NCBI GenBank assembly: GCA_026710105.1
Contig: JAPORR010000106.1
Location: forward strand, 1 to 39,934
Reading direction: 5' to 3'
Length of the DNA: 39,934 nucleotides
DNA from: Alphaproteobacteria bacterium
GTDB lineage: Bacteria > Pseudomonadota > Alphaproteobacteria > Bin95
Each line of letters opens with the position of its first letter. The first letter of the stretch is position 1. Under the pieces are notes generated by a model that searched no databases, was not told the origin of the DNA, and worked only from the letters and a program-made list of their open reading frames with translations. A program made the position numbers and the translations under genes. This document shows, in pieces, positions 7,939-16,152 of this stretch.

Positions 7939-9140
7939 GGCTGGACGAGCCTGAGCGGCGCGCCAGCCGGCCGCTCCAACGCCCGGTCCGCCAGCCGCGC
8001 AATGCTTTCCACGCCGTCCAGCAGCCCCGGCACGACCACCTCGGATGGTCGGTTCTGCTGGGCGAGGCCGCGAATGGCGCTCGCCATGGCACGAGTGTCA
8101 GCGAGGTAGTCAGGGTCGAGCATGCGCACGAGGCCAAGGTCCTGCGCCCGCTCGGCGCGGATGCGCTGCTCCAGCCGGGGCCGGGTACGCGGCACGACCA
8201 CGGCCGGCTTGTCGAAGGAGAGGATCTCGCAAAAGGTGTTGTAGCCGCCCATGGCCATCACGCCAGCAGCGCGCTCCATCAGGGATTCCAGATGCGCATC
8301 GAACACGATCGTCGAGACCTGTGGCAGCGCCGCTGCCCGTCGGCGGAACTCTGCTTGGCGCTCCGACGGCATGAAAGGCCCGAACACCAGCACCGCCCGC
8401 CAGGGCATCGGTCCGGCATGCTCGTAGGCGCGCAGCACCCAGTCGATCAGATCATCGCCATCGCCGCCACCGCCGGCCGTCACCAGCACGAATGGCGCCT
8501 CCGCCGCGCGTTCCGCCTCCGGGGAAAGCGGTGCATCGGGCACGCCGCGAGGTAGGTATCCTGTGAACACCGCCTTGCGCTGCACCTGTTCCGACAGGCC
8601 TAGCCCCTCCAGCGGGTTGCAGATCTGCGGCAGGCCGTAGATCCAGATCTCGTCATAGAGCCGGGAGAGCGCCGGGGCAACTTTCTTGCGTTCCCATTCC
8701 GGCGCCAGCATTTCCGGCTCATCCATGATGTCCCGTAAGCCGAGGATAAGGCGCGCGCCGCGCTTGCGCAGGATGTCCAGCGTTTCCGACACCTCGCCGC
8801 GCAAGCCGAGTGGCTCCTTGTCGACGAGAAAGAGGTCAGGATCGAAGATCTCCGCCGTGTGGCGGATGATTGAGGCGCGCATCGCCAGCGTCTCTTCCGG
8901 CGCCATGTTCAAGTTAAGCGGCGTGTAGTCGCCGTTGCGCAGCTTTATCATGCCCGGCACACGCACGAAATCGACACGCATGCGGAAGTCAAAGCTGCCG
9001 ATAATCGGCGAGCCGGAGAGGATCAGCACCGACAGATCGCGGCGCCGGCCAACCAGCGCATGCGCGATCGTTCGGCAGCGGCGCAGATGGCCGAGCCCGA
9101 AGCTGTCATGGCTGTATATAAGGATGCGCTTGCCTCGCAT
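7935..9140 (-). CDS. MurG-like (COG4671-type) glycosyltransferase, copy 1
   Basis: 401 residues from the ATG at 9140; the frame is open to 9203 but MRGKRILIYSHDSFGLGHLR is the natural N-terminus. GLGHLRRCRTIAHALV is the glycine-rich GT28-like loop. The middle has LFLVDKEPLGLRGEV and LILGLRDIMDEPEML. The C-terminal donor site has VLVTAGGGGDGDDL and AMGGYNTFCEILSFDKPAVV. It is the first gene of the minus-strand operon and a paralogue of 3979-5106. Its start lies 162 bases from the divergent ABC-like gene, so the two units may share a control region. Confidence 0.88.
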   Translation of the reverse strand: MRGKRILIYSHDSFGLGHLRRCRTIAHALVGRRRDLSVLILSGSPIIGSFDFRMRVDFVRVPGMIKLRNGDYTPLNLNMAPEETLAMRASIIRHTAEIFDPDLFLVDKEPLGLRGEVSETLDILRKRGARLILGLRDIMDEPEMLAPEWERKKVAPALSRLYDEIWIYGLPQICNPLEGLGLSEQVQRKAVFTGYLPRGVPDAPLSPEAERAAEAPFVLVTAGGGGDGDDLIDWVLRAYEHAGPMPWRAVLVFGPFMPSERQAEFRRRAAALPQVSTIVFDAHLESLMERAAGVMAMGGYNTFCEILSFDKPAVVVPRTRPRLEQRIRAERAQDLGLVRMLDPDYLADTRAMASAIRGLAQQNRPSEVVVPGLLDGVESIARLADRALERPAGAPLRLVQP

Positions 9141-9302
9141 GGCGCCGACTATCGCATATCTTCCGCTCGGCGGGAAAGCACGCAACCAGCTGCTGCTCGG
9201 CATGTACTGCCGCCCTGCATGCCATGCCCCGATGCGGGACTTTCAATTGCACCAAATGGGCTCATGATGTGGGACTCGGTCAAGGTGCAGGGGCCAGCCG
9301 GC

Positions 9303-11951
9303 ATGGAAAAGACGATCTACGGCTTCGTGTTCCGCCATAGCCTGCCGCAGCAAGTCATCCTGCTTGCGTTGACGATCGCGTCTTTCCCGGTGCTCTACGC
9401 GTCGCTCGAACTGCCCAAGCGGATCATTAACGACGCCATCGCCGGCGAGGACTTCCCCCGGTCCGTGTTGGGGCTGGAGTTCGGCCAGATCGAATATCTG
9501 ATGGTACTGAGCGCCGCCTTCCTGGTGCTCGTACTCGTGAACGGTGCCTTCAAATTCGTCATCAACACCGGCAAGGGCCGGCTCGGCGAACGCCTGCTGC
9601 GACGCCTGCGCTACCAGCTCTATTCGCGCCTACTGCGATTCCCACTACCGGTCTTCAAGCGCATGGGCCAAGGCGAAATCATCCCGATGGTGACGCAGGA
9701 AGTGGAGCCTCTCGGGGGGTTCATGGGCGATGCGCTTGCGCAGCCGGCCTACCAGTTAGGCATACTGGTCACCATCGGCGCCTTCATGCTTGTGCAGGAG
9801 CCAATCCTGGGCCTTGCCGCGCTCGCGCTCTATCCCTTCCAGATGTACATGATCCCGAAGCTCCAGCGCCGCGTCACCGCGCTGGGGAAAGAGCGGGTAC
9901 TGCATGTCCGGCGGCTGTCGGAACGGATCGGCGAATCGATCTCGGGCATGGAGGCCGTCCACGCCGATGACGGCAGCAACCGCTTCCGCGCCGATATCGC
10001 ACAGCGCCTGGGCGGCATATATGACATCCGTTACGAAATTTTCCGGCGCAAGTTCTTCATCAAATTCCTTAATAATTTCCTGGCGCAGCTCACGCCCTTC
10101 TTCTTCTACGCCATCGGCGGCTACCTGATTATCGAGGGCAGCCTGAGCTTCGGTGCCATGGTCGCCGTGCTGGCGGCCTACAAGGACATGTCCGCGCCCT
10201 GGAAGGAGCTGCTGGCCTATTACCAGCAGCAGGCCGACTCGCGCATCAAATACGAACAGGTTGTCCAGCAGTTCGACCCACCCGGCATGATCGAGGAGCG
10301 GCTGCAGGTGGAAGAGCAGGAGGCCCTGCCGACGCCCGGACCCGGAAGCCAGATCGGCTTCGAGAACGCCGTCTACGCGGAGGATGAAATTTCCCAACCC
10401 GTGCGCGGCGCGACCTTTTCCCTCGGACTCGACGAGCATGTCGCCATTGTCGGCCCGAGCGGGGGCGGCAAGGAAGAGCTCGGCCTGCTCGCGGCCCGGC
10501 TCGCAGTGGTCACAGGCGGGCGGGCACATCTCGACGGCACCGCGCTCGCCGACCTGCCCCAGGCGGCATTCGGGCGTCATGCGGCCTATGTCGGGCCAAG
10601 CGCCAGCCTGTTCAATGCGAGCGTGCGCGAAAACCTGCTCTTCGGCCTGCGCCACCGGCCGCTCCGCCCCGCCCCGGCCACGCCCGGAAACGCGTCCCGC
10701 CACAAGGCCCGCCTGGCTGAGGCTCGGCGGACCGGCAACAGCGACGCCGATCTCAACGCCGATTGGGTGGATTACGAGGCCGCCGGCGCAGCGCCGGGCG
10801 AAGAAATGATGCAGCGCATGGCGGCGGTACTCGCCGCCGTCGGGCTTGATGACGACCTCTATGTGCTCGGCCTGCGCGGCGTGGTGGACCCGGACGCCCA
10901 TCCTGGCCTGGCCGAGCGTGTGCTGGAGGCGCGCGCGGCGCTCCGTTCCCGGCTCGATGCGCCGGGCGCGGCCGCGCCCGTCGAGCCCTTCGATGCGGAT
11001 GCCTACAATGTCAACGCCACGCTCGCGGAGAACCTGCTATTCGGCGCGCCCATCGGGCCCGCCTTTGCCCAGGAGAACCTCGCAGGTCATGCCTTCGTGC
11101 GCCACGTGCTGGCGGAAGCCGGCCTGCTGGAGCGGCTGGAAAGCATCGGCCTCCAAGTGGCGAAGATCATGGTGGAGCTGTTCGCGGATATCGACCCCGG
11201 CCATGAGCTGGTGGAACAGTTCAGTTTCATCGATGCGGACGACCTGCCCGACTTCCGTGCCATCGCCGCGCGGGCCGACCGGCTGGGGCTTGAGGGGCTG
11301 GAGGCGGAGGAGCGCCAGCGCCTGCTCGGCCTGCCCTTCCTGCTGATTCCGGAACGCCACCGCCTCGGGCTGATCGACGACGATATCCGTCGCAGCCTGC
11401 TCACGGCCCGGCACCTGTTCCGCGAGCGCCTGCCGGAGGAAGAACGCGGTTCGGTCGAATTCTTCGACACCGGACGCTACACCGCGCGCGCGAGCCTGCA
11501 GGACAACATCCTCTTCGGGCGCATCCGCCACGGGCAGGCGCATGGCGCGGACCGAATGAGCACGCTGCTCTCGGAGGTGATCGACGAGGTGGGCATACGC
11601 AGCGCGGTGATGGAGGCGGGGCTCGAGTTCGATGTCGGCATTGGCGGCAGTCGGCTGACGCAGACCCAGCGCCAGAAGCTCTCCTTTGCCCGCGCGCTGC
11701 TGAAACGCCCGGCGCTGCTGGTGGTCAACATGGCGACGGGCGGCGTCGAGCGTGCCGCGCGCGAGGCACTGTTCGCGGCCACGCGGCAGGAGATGGCCGG
11801 GCGCGGCCTCCTGTGGGTGCTGGAAGCCCCGGAGCTTGCGGTAGGCTTCTCCCGCATCCTCGTCGTCGAGGAGGGACGTGTCGCCGAGGACGGCGCCTTC
11901 GAGGCGCTGAGGACCGCCGGTGGCCCCTTCGCCCAGCTCTTGCAATCGTAA
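9303..11951 (+). CDS. ABC-exporter-like membrane protein with degenerate ATPase domain and large insertion
   Basis: About 882 residues. The first 330 or so form a type-I exporter-like membrane domain with hydrophobic stretches such as VILLALTIASFPVLYASLEL, YLMVLSAAFLVLVLVNGAF and LTPFFFYAIGGYLII. A nucleotide-binding-like domain follows, but its catalytic landmarks are altered. Walker A is GPSGGGKEE (384-392, K390 kept, Ser/Thr replaced by Glu). The Q-loop Gln appears as Pro in YVGPSASLFNAS. The signature is LTQTQ (785-789) instead of LSGGQ. Walker B ends VVNMAT (N809, M810 instead of D-E), and no switch His is seen in WVLEAPELA. About 330 residues separate the Q-loop region from the signature, where under 100 is usual. 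ENLLFG/DNILFG motifs occur three times (443, 576, 734). ATG 9303 is preferred because AGGGG precedes it; ATGs at 9264 and 9267 are alternatives. Confidence 0.88.
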   Translation: MEKTIYGFVFRHSLPQQVILLALTIASFPVLYASLELPKRIINDAIAGEDFPRSVLGLEFGQIEYLMVLSAAFLVLVLVNGAFKFVINTGKGRLGERLLRRLRYQLYSRLLRFPLPVFKRMGQGEIIPMVTQEVEPLGGFMGDALAQPAYQLGILVTIGAFMLVQEPILGLAALALYPFQMYMIPKLQRRVTALGKERVLHVRRLSERIGESISGMEAVHADDGSNRFRADIAQRLGGIYDIRYEIFRRKFFIKFLNNFLAQLTPFFFYAIGGYLIIEGSLSFGAMVAVLAAYKDMSAPWKELLAYYQQQADSRIKYEQVVQQFDPPGMIEERLQVEEQEALPTPGPGSQIGFENAVYAEDEISQPVRGATFSLGLDEHVAIVGPSGGGKEELGLLAARLAVVTGGRAHLDGTALADLPQAAFGRHAAYVGPSASLFNASVRENLLFGLRHRPLRPAPATPGNASRHKARLAEARRTGNSDADLNADWVDYEAAGAAPGEEMMQRMAAVLAAVGLDDDLYVLGLRGVVDPDAHPGLAERVLEARAALRSRLDAPGAAAPVEPFDADAYNVNATLAENLLFGAPIGPAFAQENLAGHAFVRHVLAEAGLLERLESIGLQVAKIMVELFADIDPGHELVEQFSFIDADDLPDFRAIAARADRLGLEGLEAEERQRLLGLPFLLIPERHRLGLIDDDIRRSLLTARHLFRERLPEEERGSVEFFDTGRYTARASLQDNILFGRIRHGQAHGADRMSTLLSEVIDEVGIRSAVMEAGLEFDVGIGGSRLTQTQRQKLSFARALLKRPALLVVNMATGGVERAAREALFAATRQEMAGRGLLWVLEAPELAVGFSRILVVEEGRVAEDGAFEALRTAGGPFAQLLQS

Positions 11952-11957
11952 AGGAGG
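11951..11957 (+). promoter_or_regulatory. Strong Shine-Dalgarno that fixes a TTG start
   Basis: AAGGAGG lies directly on the stop codon of the ABC-like gene, 8 bases before TTG 11966. It is the best ribosome-binding site in this part of the window. It decides the start of the cyclic-nucleotide-binding protein, which has no in-frame ATG nearby. Confidence 0.8.
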
Positions 11958-11965
11958 ACCCAGTC

Positions 11966-12424
11966 TTGGCGCTAAATGAAGAAGTCGAGGCCCTGAGGGC
12001 GATCCCGCTGTTCCAGCGCATCGAGGCATCGAAGCTGAGACTGCTCGCCTTCACGAGCGAGCGGGTGCGCTTCGAGCCGGGCGATCTCGTGGTGAAAGAA
12101 GGCGACATCGGTGACGCCGCCTATATCGTGCTGGAAGGCGCGGCGGAGGTGCTGGTAGACGCGCCCCACGGCCCACTCAAAGTGGCCGATATCAGCAAGA
12201 ATGACATCGTCGGCGAGATCGCGATCCTGATCGACGTGCCGCGCACGGCCACGGTGCGCGCGACCGAAGCCGTGACGGCACTCCGCATTTCGAAGGAGTT
12301 GTTCTTCCGACTGGTGGCGGAGTTCCCTCAAATGGCGGTGGAGATCATGCGCGAGCTCGCCCAGCGCCTGGACAGGACGACGGCCGACCTCCGCGAGGCG
12401 CGCGCGCAGCGCGCCGGCGGGTAA
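11966..12424 (+). CDS. Stand-alone cyclic-nucleotide-binding (CRP-like) domain protein
   Basis: 152 residues from TTG 11966, consisting of one cNMP-binding beta-roll. FEPGDLVVKEGDIGDAAYIV and LEGAAEVLVD form the roll. The phosphate-binding cassette is DIVGEIAILIDVPRTATVRA, with the Glu and Arg that contact ribose and phosphate in CRP-type domains. The protein ends with a helix rich in charged residues (ELAQRLDRTTADLREARAQR), and there is no DNA-binding helix-turn-helix. It is therefore not a transcription factor by itself and more likely acts on a partner protein. It sits 14 bases after the ABC-like stop and 7 before the methyltransferase-like gene. The natural guess is that it binds the ABC-like protein and confers cAMP/cGMP control. 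Confidence 0.9.
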   Translation: MALNEEVEALRAIPLFQRIEASKLRLLAFTSERVRFEPGDLVVKEGDIGDAAYIVLEGAAEVLVDAPHGPLKVADISKNDIVGEIAILIDVPRTATVRATEAVTALRISKELFFRLVAEFPQMAVEIMRELAQRLDRTTADLREARAQRAGG

Positions 12425-12431
12425 GCGGCGA

Positions 12432-12929
12432 ATGTCGCGGCTGGACAGCGCGATCCGCCGTCTCATAGCGCAGCGCGCCTGTCTCGACCGAGCAGCACAC
12501 CTTGTGCACCGCCTGCCGGGTCCGGTTCTGGAGCTCGGCCTCGGCAATGGACGCAGCTACGACCATCTCCGCACCCGCCTGGCCGGCCGCGATATCTTTG
12601 TGTTTGAGCGGACGCTGGCTGCTCATCCAGACTGCATACCGCCTGCGGACCGCCTTATTATGGGCGATTTCCTGGAGACCCTACCCCATATCCACCTGCC
12701 GGCCCCAGCAGCGTTCATCCACGCCGATATCGGCACAGGCGACAAGGCCGCCTCGCTGGCGCTCGCCGCCGCGCTCGCCCCCCTCCTACCGCCCCTCGCC
12801 GCCCCCGGCGCCGTCCTCGCCAGCGACCAGCCACTGCCACTGCCCGGCTGGACCGAGGAACCGCTACCGCCAGGCGTCGCCCCAGGCCGCTACCGGCTGT
12901 ATCGGCACCCGGAGGAGCAGGGAAGCTGA
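12432..12929 (+). CDS. Small class I SAM-dependent methyltransferase-like protein
   Basis: 165 residues. The SAM-binding motif I is PGPVLELGLGNGRSYDHLR (E/D-x-G-x-G-x-G form). An acidic strand end, IFVFERTLAAHPD, could hold the ribose contact. RLIMGDFLETLPHI and AFIHADIGTG resemble motifs II to IV. It is shorter than most class I enzymes (over 200 residues) and its C-terminus is simple, so activity and substrate are uncertain. It begins 7 bases after the cNMP-domain gene, the third gene of the divergent operon. Confidence 0.78.
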   Translation: MSRLDSAIRRLIAQRACLDRAAHLVHRLPGPVLELGLGNGRSYDHLRTRLAGRDIFVFERTLAAHPDCIPPADRLIMGDFLETLPHIHLPAPAAFIHADIGTGDKAASLALAAALAPLLPPLAAPGAVLASDQPLPLPGWTEEPLPPGVAPGRYRLYRHPEEQGS

Positions 12930-13030
12930 GCGGAATTGGGCGTGCCGATGGTCTCCGGTTACGGTTTGAAGAAGAGCAGCTGCGAGGGCTCAGCCTGATT
13001 TCGAGACAATGATAAACTGGAGCCGCTGTC

Positions 13031-13333
13031 ATGATCACAAGTATTACCGTCCGCGACATTGATCCTGGGGACAAGTTCTGGCTAAGGCGCGAAGCTCGCC
13101 AGACAGGCAAGTCGATGGAAGAGCTGGTCCGCCGTCTGATCCACGAGAAGCGCACGAAGACCGAGCGACGCCCAAAGCTGTCTGAGGCCCTCGCGCGATA
13201 TTTCGTGGAGAAGCATGGCGTCGGACTCCCGCCCCGGGTCCGGTGCAGCTACAAAGCGCTCTCGATCGATCTCGGCAATAGCGGCTCACCAAGGCTTGTC
13301 TCGGCACTCGCAGGCCCGGGATGCTGTCGATAG
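13031..13333 (+). CDS. FitA/VapB-like antitoxin, orphan, with abnormal C-terminus
   Basis: 100 residues. The N-terminal part MITSITVRDIDPGDKFWLRR is followed by KSMEELVRRLI, a ribbon-helix-helix antitoxin of the FitA/plasmid-stability type. A typical toxin-binding tail follows, KLSEALARYFVEKHGVGLPP. After about residue 80 the sequence (GNSGSPRLVSALAGPGCCR) no longer resembles an antitoxin. No PIN-domain toxin frame follows before the next gene at 13487. The likely history is deletion of the toxin gene, with read-through to a chance stop codon. Whether it is expressed is unknown. Confidence 0.68.
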   Translation: MITSITVRDIDPGDKFWLRREARQTGKSMEELVRRLIHEKRTKTERRPKLSEALARYFVEKHGVGLPPRVRCSYKALSIDLGNSGSPRLVSALAGPGCCR

Positions 13334-13486
13334 AACTTTCAGGGAGAATGGTAGTATCCGGATCGCCCCGGAGAAGCGCAAACGCCCCCGATAAGGTAAG
13401 CCGCTACGCTCACGGCTCCCGCTTGCCGGTATCCCCCCTTGCGTATCGCGAAGTCTCGACGGTCACGATAAAGGAGCGCTCGGGTC

Positions 13487-14152
13487 ATGACATTTCCTAG
13501 CAGATCGCTTGCCGTCGTAATCCCGACCCTGAATGCAGCTGCTGTTCTGGCCGGGGCGCTGGAGTCGTTGGCGCGGGGGCGGATTGCGGACATCGTCGTC
13601 GCCGACGGCGGCTCGACCGACGGGACGCAGGCCCTCGCCGAGGCGGGCGGCGCACGGGTCGTCGAAACCTCGACAGGACGTGGAAGCCAGCTCCGCGCCG
13701 GCGTGGCGGCCACGACCGCGACCCAGCTCCTGGTGCTTCATGCCGATTCCCGCCTCGCGCCCAGCTGGCCGGAAGTGCTACGGGACGACGGGCGGGCCGG
13801 CTGGTTCCGCCTCCGCCTGGACGACACCACCCCGGCGGCACGGCGCGTCGAGTGGCTCGCGAACTGGCGCGCCCGACGCTTCGGCCTGCCTTATGGCGAC
13901 CAGGGTCTCGTACTGCCGCGCGCGCTCTACGACGCGATCGGCGGCTATCGCGACATGCCGCTGATGGAGGATGTGGACCTTGTCCGGCGTATCGGGCGCC
14001 ACCGCCTGGTCGAACTCGACGCCGAGGTCGTCACCTCCGCGCGCCGCTACCGCCAGGGCGGCTACTGGCGCCGCCCGCTGCGCAACCTCGCTTGCCTTTC
14101 GCTGTTCCTGGCTGGCATGGCCCCGGAACGGATTCTGAAACTCTACGAATGA
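13487..14152 (+). CDS. GT2-type glycosyltransferase of the TIGR04283 family
   Basis: 221 residues, GT-A fold. SLAVVIPTLNAAAVLAGALE is the first strand, IVVADGGSTDGTQALAEAGG holds the GT2 D-G-S-x-D motif, LLVLHADSRLAP is the metal-site D-x-D equivalent and MEDVDLVRRIGRH is the ED motif. The Shine-Dalgarno AAAGGAG lies upstream. The family is annotated as an arsenosugar-biosynthesis-associated glycosyltransferase, but no arsenic genes are seen in this window, so that label should not be taken as function. It overlaps the next gene by ATGA. Confidence 0.9.
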   Translation: MTFPSRSLAVVIPTLNAAAVLAGALESLARGRIADIVVADGGSTDGTQALAEAGGARVVETSTGRGSQLRAGVAATTATQLLVLHADSRLAPSWPEVLRDDGRAGWFRLRLDDTTPAARRVEWLANWRARRFGLPYGDQGLVLPRALYDAIGGYRDMPLMEDVDLVRRIGRHRLVELDAEVVTSARRYRQGGYWRRPLRNLACLSLFLAGMAPERILKLYE

Positions 14153-14757
14153 GATCCTGCGGCATGCGGCGCGGCACTGTGGTGGTCATGCTGCGCGAGG
14201 CGAAATGCGGCGCAGTCAAGACGCGGCTCGCCGCCGCCATCGGGCCGGCACGTGCCACCGCCTTTTACCGACGCGTGGCGGCCGAGCAATTGCGCCGACT
14301 AGCAGCAGACCGGCGCTGGCAGGTCATGCTGGCGGTAACCCCGGACGGCGCGCGCAGCCCCTGGCCCCGCCGGCTCAGCCGGTTCGGGCAGGGGCACGGC
14401 GATCTCGGCCAGCGCATGGACCGGGCGCTTGCTCGCGCGCCCATGCCTACCCTGCTGGTCGGCAGCGATATCCCTAGCCTCCGGCCGCGCCATATCGCAC
14501 GCGCCTTCCGCCGACTCTGCGCGGCCCGCGCAGTGTTCGGCCCGGCGGAAGATGGCGGCTTCTGGCTCGTCGGCGCAAGGCAGCGCATGCGGCTCTTCGC
14601 GGGCCCGGTGCGCTGGTCGCATCCTCAAACGCTCGCCGACGCATTGGCGCAACTACCCTTTCCAGCCGCGCTCGCCGACCGGCTGGCAGATATTGACGAC
14701 GGCGCGGCCTGGAACACCTATACTCGCCGCCCATGTGTAACACGATCCCTCCCATAG
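14149..14757 (+). CDS. DUF2064/TIGR04282-type glycosyltransferase
   Basis: 202 residues. GTVVVMLREAKCGAVKTRLA is the nucleotidyl/glycosyl-transferase-like start with the K-T-R-L motif. GDLGQRMDRAL, LLVGSDIPSLRPRHI (the D-x-P metal site) and GPAEDGGFWLVG follow, as in DUF2064 proteins. The natural start is ATG 14149, overlapping the preceding gene by 4 bases; the open frame extends to 13852 inside that gene. It is almost always paired with a TIGR04283 partner, as here. The enzyme is soluble and its substrate is unknown. Confidence 0.88.
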   Translation: MRSCGMRRGTVVVMLREAKCGAVKTRLAAAIGPARATAFYRRVAAEQLRRLAADRRWQVMLAVTPDGARSPWPRRLSRFGQGHGDLGQRMDRALARAPMPTLLVGSDIPSLRPRHIARAFRRLCAARAVFGPAEDGGFWLVGARQRMRLFAGPVRWSHPQTLADALAQLPFPAALADRLADIDDGAAWNTYTRRPCVTRSLP

Positions 14758-14809
14758 GCGGCCGCATAGGCAGCTGTGATCCAGACCGCCCGATCGCTGA
14801 GGTGGCGGC

Positions 14810-16117
14810 GTGAAAACCTCCGATCCTGCCGCCGTGCTCTGGCGAGCAACGGCCCCGGCGGCGGCGGCGACACCGGCGCTCGACGGCCCATGCGAGGCCG
14901 ATGTCTGCATCATCGGCGGCGGTTTCACTGGACTTTCCACCGCTCTGCATCTGGCCGAGGGCGGCGCGCGCGCCGTGCTGCTGGAAGCCGGGGATCCAGG
15001 CTTTGGTGCGTCGGGGCGCAATCACGGGCAAGTGGTGCCGATGCTCTCGCGCTATGGGCCGGAGGACACGGTCGCGCGGTTTGGCTACGAGGCGGGTGAG
15101 CGGTTCAACCGCTTCATTGCCGAGTCGGCGAAGCTGGTCTTTGAACTGATCGACCGTCTCGGCATAGAGTGTGACGCGCGACCGGTCGGCTGGCTGCTGC
15201 CGGTGGACAGCCCAGCCCGCGACGGCATGGTGCGGGCGCGCGCCGACGCCTGGGCCGCGCGCGGCATGCCGGTCCGCTATCTGGAGAGGGCTGAGACCGA
15301 AGCCATGACCGGCAGCCGCTACTGGCAAGGCGCGCTTCATCACGCCTGGGGCGGCAATATCCAGCCGCTCGCTTATGCGCGCGGCCTTGCGAAAGCGGCC
15401 CTCGACGCCGGGGCAATGGTCCATGCACATTCGCCCGCAACCGCGCTGGCGCAGACAGGCCAGCGCTGGCATGTGAAGACGCCAGGCGGCGCGGTGACAG
15501 CGGATCAGGTCGTGCTGGCGACCAATGGCTATACCGGCCGGCTCTGGCCGGGACTCGGGCGAGCGATCGTACCGTTCCGGCTGTTCCTCGCCGCGACGGC
15601 GCCACAGGGCGGCAATGTGCGCCGGCATATCCTGCCTGGCGACATGAGCGTCTCGGACAGCCGCACGCTGCTCTGGCCCTTTCGCTGGGATCGGGAGGGC
15701 CGCATGGTGACGGGCGGCGACATCGTACTGCCCTGGCGGGCACGGGGCCGGGCCGAAACCGTGGCGCGGCGGCGCCTGCAGGCTGCCTTCCCGGAGCTTG
15801 GCGATGCCCGCTTCGAATTCGTCTGGGATGGCAAGGTGGCAATGACCTTGGACCGCTTGCCACGCGCGATGGAGCTCGGGCCTGGCGTCTGGACGGCGCT
15901 CGGTTACAACGGCCGTGGCGTCGCCTTGGCAACCGCGATGGGCCGCCTCCTGGCCAGGCGTTGCCTCGAAGGGCTGAAGGCCGACGATCCCGTGCCGGCG
16001 GCGCTGCGCCAGCCACACCCCGTGCCGTTCAACCGCCTCGCCGTGCCGGTCGCCCGCGCCATGCTGCTGCGCTACCGCCAGCAGGACGCGAAGGCGGCCC
16101 GCAGCCGGGCGGCCTGA
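14810..16117 (+). CDS. FAD-dependent amine oxidoreductase (DAO family, PuuB-like)
   Basis: 435 residues. The FAD dinucleotide-binding motif is DVCIIGGGFTGLSTALHLAE (about residue 31), followed by VLLEAGDPGFGASGRNHG; the ASGRNHG segment is typical of gamma-glutamylputrescine-oxidase-like enzymes. The middle VVLATNGYTGRLWPGLGRA and the C-terminal GYNGRGVALATAMGRLLA close the fold. It probably oxidises an amine or amino acid derivative in the cytosol. It precedes an MFS transporter by 35 bases and a thioesterase by GTGA overlap, suggesting uptake plus catabolism of one compound. Confidence 0.9.
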   Translation: MKTSDPAAVLWRATAPAAAATPALDGPCEADVCIIGGGFTGLSTALHLAEGGARAVLLEAGDPGFGASGRNHGQVVPMLSRYGPEDTVARFGYEAGERFNRFIAESAKLVFELIDRLGIECDARPVGWLLPVDSPARDGMVRARADAWAARGMPVRYLERAETEAMTGSRYWQGALHHAWGGNIQPLAYARGLAKAALDAGAMVHAHSPATALAQTGQRWHVKTPGGAVTADQVVLATNGYTGRLWPGLGRAIVPFRLFLAATAPQGGNVRRHILPGDMSVSDSRTLLWPFRWDREGRMVTGGDIVLPWRARGRAETVARRRLQAAFPELGDARFEFVWDGKVAMTLDRLPRAMELGPGVWTALGYNGRGVALATAMGRLLARRCLEGLKADDPVPAALRQPHPVPFNRLAVPVARAMLLRYRQQDAKAARSRAA

Positions 16118-16152
16118 GGCACGGGAACGGAAACCGACGACTCCGGGACAGC

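Noticed and set aside
9756-12029. Long minus-strand open frames opposite the ABC-like gene
   Set aside because: They lie opposite a gene with a readable membrane domain and show no family motif; the His/Arg/Gln-rich composition is typical of antisense frames.
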